From positions 744,001-808,000 of the forward strand of contig CP103804.1 in assembly GCA_024919175.1 (NCBI GenBank): a stretch of 64,000 nucleotides of DNA. The letters run 5' to 3'. Under the pieces are notes generated by a model, which was given only the letters and a program-made list of their open reading frames with translations, was not told where the DNA came from and ran no database searches. This document shows, piece after piece, positions 18,695 to 30,442 of the stretch; position 1 is the stretch's first letter; every line of letters begins with the position of its first letter. This DNA is from Clostridioides difficile (lineage in GTDB: Bacteria > Bacillota > Clostridia > Peptostreptococcales > Peptostreptococcaceae). A program made the position numbers and the translations under genes.

Positions 18695-19273
18695 ATGCTA
18701 TATCCTATTAACTTAAAATTAGATGACTTAGATGTAGTCATAATAGGAGGCGGGGAGGTTGCATATAGGAAATGCAAAAACTTTCTAGACTTTAATAAGA
18801 GTGTTACTATAGTTTCTAAACATATTTTAAATAAGTTTTATGATTTAAAAGATAACATAACTATAATAAAAGATGATTACAAAGAAGAATATATAGAAAA
18901 TAGCTCTATGATAATTGCTGCTACAGATAATAGGGAGTTGAATTTAGAAATAGGATTATATTGTAGAGAAAATAAAAAACTAGTAAATGTTGTTGATAAT
19001 GTAAAAATATCAAACTTCACCGTCCCATCCTATGTAAAAAGGGGAGATTTACTTATAAGTGTATCAACAGGGGGCAAAAGTCCTTCTCTATCTTCAAAAA
19101 TAAAAAGGGAGCTTGAAGAAAAATATTCTGAGGATTATGAGGAATATTTGAATGTGTTAGGTGAGATTAGAAAAGAAGTTATAAAAAAATATCAAGATAA
19201 GAATAAAAGAAAAAGTATACTTAATATGTTGATAGCACTTGATTTAGATGAATTGAAAAAGTTTAATGTATAA
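18695..19273 (+). CDS. sirC: Precorrin-2 dehydrogenase / siroheme synthase N-domain protein
   Basis: 192 residues, single domain. Predicted NAD-dependent oxidation of precorrin-2 to sirohydrochlorin, the substrate of the CbiK cobaltochelatase. The N-terminal MLYPINLKLDDLDVVIIGGG and the following EVAYRKCKNFL form the Rossmann nucleotide-binding motif (about 1-28), then IIAATDNRELN (about 70-80), VVDNVKISNFTVPSYVKRG and the STGGKSPSLS loop (about 127-136). It corresponds to the Met8/CysG-B family without a fused methyltransferase. It is separated from hemB by 168 bases containing inverted repeats, so it may have its own control. Confidence 0.9.
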   Translation: MLYPINLKLDDLDVVIIGGGEVAYRKCKNFLDFNKSVTIVSKHILNKFYDLKDNITIIKDDYKEEYIENSSMIIAATDNRELNLEIGLYCRENKKLVNVVDNVKISNFTVPSYVKRGDLLISVSTGGKSPSLSSKIKRELEEKYSEDYEEYLNVLGEIRKEVIKKYQDKNKRKSILNMLIALDLDELKKFNV

Positions 19274-19302
19274 AGTTTTTTAAAAAAAATATAAAAAAGC
19301 TG

Positions 19303-19331
19303 TTGACGAATTATTTTTAAGGTGATATAGT
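19303..19331 (+). promoter_or_regulatory. rRNA operon promoter
   Basis: TTGACG (-35, 19303-19308) and TATAGT (-10, 19326-19331) are separated by exactly 17 bases, about 160 bases before the 16S gene. It is the best sigma-A-type promoter match in the region upstream of the rRNA operon. The start of transcription would be near 19338. Confidence 0.8.
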
Positions 19332-19391
19332 ATTACTTGTCCTTAAGAAAAGGGCAAACACGAAAAAAGTAAACACAAAAAATGAACTTTG

Positions 19392-19407
19392 AAAATTAAA
19401 CAGTAGG
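19392..19407 (+). other. 16S rRNA processing stem, 5' arm
   Basis: The 16 bases at 19392-19407 are perfectly complementary to 20999-21014 just after the 16S gene. Such a stem around 16S is the normal RNase III processing site of the precursor. Confidence 0.85.
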
Positions 19408-19482
19408 TTAATTTATAAAAACAAGAAACAAACCATAAAGCCAGATATTTTGATAACAATAGTATCTGAGCCTGATAAACTT

Positions 19483-20995
<1,513 letters not shown>

Positions 20996-20998
20996 TTG

Positions 20999-21014
20999 CC
21001 TACTGTTTAATTTT
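20999..21014 (+). other. 16S rRNA processing stem, 3' arm
   Basis: Exact reverse complement of 19392-19407. The 16S-23S spacer (20987-21202) contains no tRNA gene that I can fold. Confidence 0.85.
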
Positions 21015-21202
21015 GAGGGTTCGTTTTTACGAATACTCAATTAGCACTTTAAGCAACGGGATTTATCCGTTGACGATGTGCGTTAGCACCTTAAAAACTG
21101 CATATATATTTAGTGATATGACATCTAATTTGTAATATATAAAGCTGATAACTTTTTAAAATTATCGAAGTGATAGCTTCTAATCTATCAAACCTTTTTA
21201 AC

Positions 21203-24100
<2,898 letters not shown>

Positions 24101-24217
24101 AATATTTATTTGATGTTCATTGATTAAAATATATATGTAGTTTTTAGAGTGCTAACTCTAAAGAAGCTAGTTTTACTAGTTTCAAAAACTTAATATTATT
24201 ATTAAGCATAAAGATTA

Positions 24218-24334
<117 letters not shown>

Positions 24335-24390
24335 AATTTTTTTTTGAGTAAGTTTATAAAAAATAAAAAAGTTTTATTTTTTATGTTTAG

Positions 24391-24517
24391 ACATGGCAAA
24401 TTTGGGACATAATATAATTGTAAAACTTAATAGCAAAAATAAATTACTCAATCTCCCCCACTTAAAGGCCTCTATCCCCCATAGAGGTCTTTTTTATTAT
24501 GTCTAATTTGCCATATC
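24391..24517. repeat. Long imperfect inverted repeat enclosing a terminator
   Basis: ATGGCAAATT (24393-24402) is repeated inverted at 24505-24514, and GACATAATA (24406-24414) is repeated inverted at 24495-24503, giving an interrupted stem of about 25 bp around the terminator hairpin at 24467-24496. The remaining gap from 24335 to 24727 is AT-rich with a further weak A/T hairpin at 24358-24382 and no gene that I can see. Confidence 0.6.
24467..24496 (+). terminator. Intrinsic terminator after the rRNA operon
   Basis: GGCCTCTAT (24467-24475) pairs with ATAGAGGTC (24481-24489) around a CCCCC loop, followed by a run of seven T. It lies 130 bases after 5S and before the ABC importer genes, and is probably the main end of the rRNA transcript. 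Confidence 0.85.
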
Positions 24518-24727
24518 TTTTATTTTATTTATTTTCATTCTATCTTATAGTCAGTATACTTATTTAAACTTAGTATAATTTAACAGAAAATATATGTGAT
24601 TTAACATTTATTTTAATAAATTTACTATATGTTCACTTTGCCTTAATATATACTTTACAAATAAAGAGTATTATTAATTTATAAGTAAATCGTAGAACTA
24701 AATAAAGTATTTTGAGGAGGATAAAAA

Positions 24728-25798
24728 ATGGCAGATATAAGACTAGAAAATGTCACAAAATCTTATGATAAAAAGAACACTATTATAGATAACTTGAACC
24801 TTACTATAGAAGATGGTTCGTTTACGGTATTGGTAGGCCCAAGTGGTTGTGGAAAATCTACTACATTAAGAATGATTGCTGGACTTGAAGATATAACTTC
24901 AGGGAGTTTAAAAATTGAAGAAAATGATGTAACAAGAACTGATGCAAGTAAGAGAGATATAGCTATGGTATTTCAGAATTATGCATTATATCCGCATATG
25001 ACTGTTAGAGAAAACATAGAATTTGGCCTAAAGAATAAAAAAGTTCCAAAAGAAAAAAGAGAAGAACTTATAACAGAGGTTATTGATATAGTTGGATTAC
25101 AAGAATATTTAAATGTAAAGCCAGGAAATTTGTCTGGAGGACAAAGACAAAGAGTGGCACTAGCTAGAGCAATGGTTAAAAATCCAAAGGTATTTTTAAT
25201 GGATGAACCGTTATCAAATTTGGACGCAAAACTAAGAAATCAGATGAGAACAGAATTAATACAGTTACATCAAAAGTTAAAATCTACATTTGTTTATGTA
25301 ACTCATGATCAAGTTGAGGCAATGTCAATGGCGGATAAAATAGTTATAATGAATAAAGGAGAGATAATGCAAATAGGTTCTCCAAAGAAAATATATCAAG
25401 ACCCTAAAAATTTGTTTGTGGCACAATTTATTGGAAATCCTTGTATGAACATATTAAATATGAAGGATAATATCAAACTTGGATTTAGACCTGAAAAAGC
25501 AGTACTAGAAAGTATAAATATAGATATAAAAAATGATGATACTTTTAATTTGCTTGGAAAAGTTATAACTAAAGAAGTATTAGGAAACGAAACTATATAC
25601 TGTTTATCTGTTCTTGACAGTGAAGTAAGAGTTAAAACAGAAAATGATATATTTGATATAGGTAAGACTTTGAAAGTAAATGTATTAGAAAAGGATTTAT
25701 ATTATTTTGATAAAGATGGGCAAAGAATATATGATATAAAAGAATGTAAGAATATGTATTCTAAAATTAAAGGAGATATTTATGAAAAAGCAATTTAA
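24728..25798 (+). CDS. CUT1-type ABC importer ATP-binding protein (MsmX/UgpC/MalK-like)
   Basis: 356 residues. Energises import through the two permeases encoded next. Walker A GPSGCGKSTT (about 37-46), Q-loop AMVFQNYALYPHM, signature LSGGQRQRVALARAM (about 135-149), Walker B VFLMDEPLSNLDAKLR and the H-loop YVTHDQVEAMSM are all intact. The C-terminal ~110 residues form the regulatory TOBE-like domain (starting GFRPEKAVLES) seen in MalK and UgpC. RBS GAGGAGG precedes ATG 24728. The substrate is not predictable from the ATPase; the neighbouring phosphodiesterase points to a phosphodiester, such as a glycerophosphodiester, as an inference. Confidence 0.93.
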   Translation: MADIRLENVTKSYDKKNTIIDNLNLTIEDGSFTVLVGPSGCGKSTTLRMIAGLEDITSGSLKIEENDVTRTDASKRDIAMVFQNYALYPHMTVRENIEFGLKNKKVPKEKREELITEVIDIVGLQEYLNVKPGNLSGGQRQRVALARAMVKNPKVFLMDEPLSNLDAKLRNQMRTELIQLHQKLKSTFVYVTHDQVEAMSMADKIVIMNKGEIMQIGSPKKIYQDPKNLFVAQFIGNPCMNILNMKDNIKLGFRPEKAVLESINIDIKNDDTFNLLGKVITKEVLGNETIYCLSVLDSEVRVKTENDIFDIGKTLKVNVLEKDLYYFDKDGQRIYDIKECKNMYSKIKGDIYEKAI

Positions 25799-26651
25799 TA
25801 AAGCATATTTGTACATAACACCTGCAATTATAGGAACTTTACTGTTTATAGTATATCCAATAATTAAGACAATATCACTTAGTTTCAAATCAGGAAGTCT
25901 TCTTAGTTCAACTTTTGAAAATGTAGGATTAAACAATTACACAGAACTTTTAAAAAATCCAGAGTTTATACAAACTATAACAAATACAGCAATTTATACT
26001 TTTTTTATGGTAATTATATCTATATCACTAGCTATAGTACTTGCTGTTTGGTTAAACAAAAACTCTATAATACACAATTTAACACAAAGTGTAATCTTTA
26101 CACCACATGTAATCTCACTAGTATCTGTGGCCGTACTATGGCTTTGGATTATGGAACCTCAATATGGTTTTTTAAACTGGATACTGTCAGTACTGCACTT
26201 ACCAACATCAAAATGGCTTTCAAGTGAAAGTTCGGCATTGATGTCATTGATTTTAATAGGAATATGGAAAACTCTTGGATACAATATTTTAATCGTGTTA
26301 TCAGGTCTTAAATCGATACCAAATTATATATATGAGGCATCTAAGCTAGACAATGCAAACAAGATAACTAATTTCTTTAAGGTAACATTGCCACTATTAT
26401 CGCCAACAATATTTTTTCTTATGATAACAACAACAACAGCATCATTTCAAGTATTTGACGAAATAAGCATAATGACACAAGGTGGTCCATTAGGTTCAAC
26501 TAACATGTTATCTTATTATATATATGAGTCTGGATTTATATATTACGATATAGGTCAGGCAAGTGCAGCAAGTATGTTTTTATTAGCCATAGTTATGATT
26601 GCTACATATGCTAATTTCAGACTATTATCAAAAAAAGTTCATTATCAATAA
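25782..26651 (+). CDS. CUT1 ABC importer permease, UgpA/MalF-like
   Basis: 289 residues with about six membrane helices; the first is at residues 9-30. The EAA-loop, which couples to the ATPase, is seen as YEASKLDNANKITNFFKVTLPLLSP (region about 186-210). The start lies 17 bases inside the end of the ATPase gene behind AAAGGAG, implying coupled translation. The family includes glycerol-3-phosphate, maltose and oligosaccharide permeases. The short N-terminus without a large periplasm-type loop resembles UgpA/LacF rather than enteric MalF. Confidence 0.92.
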   Translation: MKKQFNKAYLYITPAIIGTLLFIVYPIIKTISLSFKSGSLLSSTFENVGLNNYTELLKNPEFIQTITNTAIYTFFMVIISISLAIVLAVWLNKNSIIHNLTQSVIFTPHVISLVSVAVLWLWIMEPQYGFLNWILSVLHLPTSKWLSSESSALMSLILIGIWKTLGYNILIVLSGLKSIPNYIYEASKLDNANKITNFFKVTLPLLSPTIFFLMITTTTASFQVFDEISIMTQGGPLGSTNMLSYYIYESGFIYYDIGQASAASMFLLAIVMIATYANFRLLSKKVHYQ

Positions 26652-26693
26652 AAAAGAATATATATTATAAGGTGTGTTAAAAAGGAGGACAAA

Positions 26694-27554
26694 ATGGACA
26701 TTATAAGACCTATTAAAAAAGATAAAGCTGATATAAAGAAAATAGTATCAAAATCAATAGAAGTATTAATTCTAGTACTTTTATCTGCAGTATTTATATT
26801 CCCTTTTATATGGATGTTGTCAACATCTTTTAAAAACCCACAAGAAATGATGCAACTACCACCTACAATAATACCAAATGATATAGTACTAGGAAATTAT
26901 ACTACAGCATGGAATTCAGGACCATTTTTTAGATATTTATTAAATAGTATCTTTGTGACAGGTAGTGTTTTAATCATACAGTTTTTAGTGATGGTTCCTG
27001 CAGCTTATGCATTTTCCAAGATTAAATTTAGAGGAGAGAAGATATTGTTTGGACTATTACTCATAGGACTTATGATTCCTCCACAAGTAACTTTTTTACC
27101 TGTATATATGATGATGAGTAAGTTTGGATTTATAAATACATATGTGCCACTTATAATTCCATTTATGACATCTTCATTTGGTATATTTCTGCTTAGACAA
27201 AACTTTATGCAGATATCAGATGAGATTATTGAAGCAGCTAAATTAGACAATACTTCGGACTTAAAAATAATGTTTAAAATAATGGTTCCTATGGCAAAAC
27301 CAGCAGTAATAACATTTATATTATTTAATTTTATATATCATTGGAATAACTATTTCTGGCCTTTAGTAATGACAAATACAGATGCAATAAGAACTTTACC
27401 AATTGGGGTAGCACTTCTTAAATCTTCAGAGGGAATTACTGCTTGGAATGTAATAATGGCAGGAAATATAATTTTAATTTTACCAATAATTCTTGTTTAT
27501 ATATTTGCAAATAAAAAAGTAAAAGAAGCTTTTATGTATTCAGGAATAAAATAA
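26694..27554 (+). CDS. CUT1 ABC importer permease, UgpE/MalG-like
   Basis: 286 residues with about six membrane helices; the N-terminal cytoplasmic ~22 residues are basic. The sequence FIWMLSTSFKNPQEMMQLPPTIIP segment after the first helix is typical of MalG/UgpE, and the coupling EAA-loop reads IEAAKLDNTSDLKIMFKIMVP (about 181-201). It ends with a KEAFMYSGIK tail typical of the family. An AAAGGAGG site precedes ATG 26694. It partners with the previous permease as a heterodimer. Confidence 0.93.
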   Translation: MDIIRPIKKDKADIKKIVSKSIEVLILVLLSAVFIFPFIWMLSTSFKNPQEMMQLPPTIIPNDIVLGNYTTAWNSGPFFRYLLNSIFVTGSVLIIQFLVMVPAAYAFSKIKFRGEKILFGLLLIGLMIPPQVTFLPVYMMMSKFGFINTYVPLIIPFMTSSFGIFLLRQNFMQISDEIIEAAKLDNTSDLKIMFKIMVPMAKPAVITFILFNFIYHWNNYFWPLVMTNTDAIRTLPIGVALLKSSEGITAWNVIMAGNIILILPIILVYIFANKKVKEAFMYSGIK

Positions 27555-27584
27555 AAAGTCAAAAACTAAATTTGGAGGATGGAA

Positions 27585-28889
27585 ATGAAGCTTAAAAGAA
27601 AATTAGCAACAGGATTAGCAATAACATTATTATTAGGTTCTTTAGTTGGGTGTTCAAATTCTAATGACTCAAATACATCTAAAGGAGAAAAGACAGATAG
27701 CAATATTACAAAGATAGATTTCTGGGCACCTTTGGGTGGAACTAATGGTGAGACTGCACAAAAAATGGTTGACCAGTTTAATAGTGAACATAAAGATATA
27801 CAAGTAAATATGTTAAAACAAAAAGATTACTATGAAAATGCAACAAAATTACAAGCGGCATTAACTTCTAAAGACCAACCAGATGTAACATTATTAGAAA
27901 TAACTCAAACGGGTACCTTTGCATCAGCAGGAGCTTTAGTTGATATGAGTAAATACTTTGATAAGGCATATCAGGAAAGATTTTTCTCTGGTCTTCTAAC
28001 AAATTCATATTATGAAAATAAGTTTGTTGGGATGCCATTTAATAGAAGTACACCAATATTATACATAAATAAAGATATGGCAGTTAAAGCAGGTCTTGAC
28101 CCTTCAGGACCAAAGTCATGGGAAGAACTTAAAACATATGCTAGTAAAATGACGAACAAATCAGAAGATACTTATGGATTTGAAACTCCAATAGATATTT
28201 GGTTCTATGAAGCGATGGTAATGCAAAGTGGAGGAGAAATAACTGATGGAAAAAAAGTAGCATTTAATAATGAAACAGGTCAAGCACCAGTTAAATTCTG
28301 GCAAGATATGATGAAATCTGGAATAATGAAAATGCCACCTGGTGAAGATTATAATGCTTGGGATGTAGCAAAGCAAGATTTTGTAAATGGTAAAGTGGGT
28401 ATGATATTTACATCAACAGCAGATTTAGCAGGTCTTATGCAACAAACAGATGGTAAGTTTGAAATATCAACAGCATTTTTACCAAAAAATCAAAAATATG
28501 CAACTCCTACAGGTGGAGCAAACTTAGTTATGCTTGAAGGCGGAACAGATAAAGAAAAAGATGCAAGTGCAAAATTTATGGAATGGATGACTCAAACAGA
28601 TAAAATAGTTCAATTTAGTTCATCAACAGGATATTTGCCAACAACTGAAGATGCAACTAAATCAGAAAAATTACAAACATTGTATAAAGAAAAGCCTCAA
28701 TATAAGGTTGCAACTGACCAATTACAATATGCTGTTGCCCTTCCAATGTTAAATGGATATAAAGAAGCAACTGACAAGTTAATGGATGAGATTAAAAAAG
28801 GTCTTACTGATTTAAATGTGGCACCAAAAGATGCAGTAAGTAAAGGAACTTCTGCAATGCAAGCAGTAATAGACAAGACTAATAAATAA
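27585..28889 (+). CDS. ABC importer solute-binding lipoprotein (UgpB/MalE-like)
   Basis: About 434 residues. A lipoprotein signal peptide (KLKRK, hydrophobic core, lipobox LVGC with Cys at residue 23) places it on the outer face of the membrane. The mature protein looks like a family 1 solute-binding protein: TKIDFWAPLGGTNGETAQKMVDQFN at the start, then PDVTLLEI and NGKVGMIFTST. ATG 27585 is chosen because GGAGG ends 6 bases before it; the upstream in-frame ATG 27579 touches the GGAGG directly. It follows the permeases and precedes the phosphodiesterase, which suggests it binds the compound that enzyme cleaves. Confidence 0.92.
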   Translation: MKLKRKLATGLAITLLLGSLVGCSNSNDSNTSKGEKTDSNITKIDFWAPLGGTNGETAQKMVDQFNSEHKDIQVNMLKQKDYYENATKLQAALTSKDQPDVTLLEITQTGTFASAGALVDMSKYFDKAYQERFFSGLLTNSYYENKFVGMPFNRSTPILYINKDMAVKAGLDPSGPKSWEELKTYASKMTNKSEDTYGFETPIDIWFYEAMVMQSGGEITDGKKVAFNNETGQAPVKFWQDMMKSGIMKMPPGEDYNAWDVAKQDFVNGKVGMIFTSTADLAGLMQQTDGKFEISTAFLPKNQKYATPTGGANLVMLEGGTDKEKDASAKFMEWMTQTDKIVQFSSSTGYLPTTEDATKSEKLQTLYKEKPQYKVATDQLQYAVALPMLNGYKEATDKLMDEIKKGLTDLNVAPKDAVSKGTSAMQAVIDKTNK

Positions 28890-28992
28890 TTATAGACAGG
28901 TATGAAATATTGATAAAATATCATTTGTAACATATATAGGTTATAGATTAATTAAAAGCATTTAATAATATATGAATGAAGAGGTAATGTAA

Positions 28993-30255
28993 ATGACAAA
29001 AGTTATAGTATTATCAGTAGATTCTTTATTTGAAAAAGATTTAGAATTTGTAAAAAATCTACCAAATTTTAAATCTATCCTAGAAAATTGTTCTATGGTA
29101 AAAAATATAAATTGTGTATATCCAACTTTAACATATCCTTGTCATACCAGTATGGTCACAGGAGTATATCCTAAAAAGCATGGAATATATCATAATGAAA
29201 AATTTGACCCAAATAAAGAAAATAAAGATTGGTATTGGTATTCAAAAGATATAAAAGCAAAGACAATTATAGATGTAGCAAAGGAAAATAATTTGACTAC
29301 TTCTAGTATCTTATGGCCTGTAATGGGTGCAAATCCAAATATAGATTATAACATTGCAGAGATATGGGCTCCTAATAGAGAAGATGACCCAAGAGAAACC
29401 TTTGAAAAAAGTTCAAGTAAGGTTATAATGGATAGTATTTATGATAGACATTGCCATTATATTGATTGGAAATTAGAGCCTAATATGGATTTGTTTGGAG
29501 TAAATTGTGCGGTGGATGTAATAAAAGAATATAATCCAGATTTAATGTTAATACATCTAGCAACTTTGGACCATACACGACATAACCATGGTTTGTTTAA
29601 TGAAGAAGTAAATAAAGCTTTGAAAATGAATGATAAATGGTTAGGAGATATAATTCAGGCCACAAAGGATGCGGGTACATATGAAGATACAAATTTTATA
29701 ATACTTGGAGACCATGGACATCTTAGAGTTGATAAAGTTGTAAATCCAAATGTTTTACTTAAATCACATGGATTTATAACCGTAGAAAATGGAGAAGTTA
29801 AGAATTTTGATGCATATGTAAATTCGTCAGGTATATCAGCACAGATAATAGTAAATAACTCAAATAGATTAGAAGAGTTGAGAACATTGCTTGAAGAGTT
29901 TAAGGAAGAATTATTTATAGAGAATATATTTACCAGAGAAGAAGCATCCAATCTTGGACTTGAAGGCGATTTTGAACTGGTAATTGAAGGAATTGAAGGG
30001 ATTTCATTTGGAAATGATTTAGAAGGAAATATTATAAAGGATTCTGATATAAAAGATTACAAGTTTGCTGTGGCTACACATGGTCACTTACCTACTAAGG
30101 GTAATAGACCTCCATTTATAGCTTTTGGACCTAAAATAAAAACAGGTGTAGTAGAGGAAGAGGGCGACTTAAGAGCTCATGCAGCAACTATATTAAAACT
30201 ATTCAATTTGAAGCTAGATGGAGTTGAAAAAGAAGCATTTGATTTCATTATATAA
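28993..30255 (+). CDS. Cytoplasmic phosphodiesterase/nucleotide pyrophosphatase, alkaline phosphatase superfamily
   Basis: 420 residues. Matches the NPP (type I phosphodiesterase) family: metal-binding VLSVDSL (Asp10), the nucleophile region YPTLTYPCHTSMVTGVYP (Thr about 47), HGIYHNE, then the metal ligands in ATLDHTRHNHG (about 193-203), LGDHGH (about 239-244) and THGHLP near 360. No signal peptide or membrane helix is visible, so it should act inside the cell on imported substrate. It is in the same direction as the importer, 103 bases after the lipoprotein gene, and is closed by a strong terminator. Substrate unknown. Confidence 0.85.
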   Translation: MTKVIVLSVDSLFEKDLEFVKNLPNFKSILENCSMVKNINCVYPTLTYPCHTSMVTGVYPKKHGIYHNEKFDPNKENKDWYWYSKDIKAKTIIDVAKENNLTTSSILWPVMGANPNIDYNIAEIWAPNREDDPRETFEKSSSKVIMDSIYDRHCHYIDWKLEPNMDLFGVNCAVDVIKEYNPDLMLIHLATLDHTRHNHGLFNEEVNKALKMNDKWLGDIIQATKDAGTYEDTNFIILGDHGHLRVDKVVNPNVLLKSHGFITVENGEVKNFDAYVNSSGISAQIIVNNSNRLEELRTLLEEFKEELFIENIFTREEASNLGLEGDFELVIEGIEGISFGNDLEGNIIKDSDIKDYKFAVATHGHLPTKGNRPPFIAFGPKIKTGVVEEEGDLRAHAATILKLFNLKLDGVEKEAFDFII

Positions 30256-30287
30256 ACTGGATAAAGTATTTATTTTCCATTACTTAC

Positions 30288-30320
30288 AGACTTCTATTAT
30301 AAAGATAGAAGTCTTTTTTT
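30288..30320 (+). terminator. Intrinsic terminator after the phosphodiesterase gene
   Basis: AGACTTCTAT (30288-30297) pairs perfectly with ATAGAAGTCT (30305-30314) around a 7-base loop, followed by seven T. It closes the importer-phosphodiesterase unit before the uvrB promoter. Confidence 0.93.
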
Positions 30321-30390
30321 ATATTTTAGATTTAAGTAAAATTTAAATGGGTAAAATATTTAAAATAACTGAAACAATTCTAGAAAGGTA

Positions 30391-30399
30391 TGATATAAT
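30391..30399 (+). promoter_or_regulatory. uvrB promoter, extended -10
   Basis: TGA-TATAAT at 30391-30399 is an extended -10 element; the -35 match is poor, as is common with extended -10 promoters. Transcription would start near 30406, placing the LexA box immediately at the start site. Confidence 0.65.
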
Positions 30400-30411
30400 A
30401 ATACATGTTAG

Positions 30412-30423
30412 GAACTAATGTTC
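30412..30423 (+). promoter_or_regulatory. LexA (SOS) box of uvrB-uvrA
   Basis: GAAC-TAAT-GTTC is a perfect inverted repeat matching the Gram-positive LexA consensus GAAC-N4-GTTC. It lies just downstream of the extended -10 element and 19 bases before the uvrB start, a position that allows direct repression of the operon. Confidence 0.9.
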
Positions 30424-30442
30424 GAAAAGAAGGAGTGATACT

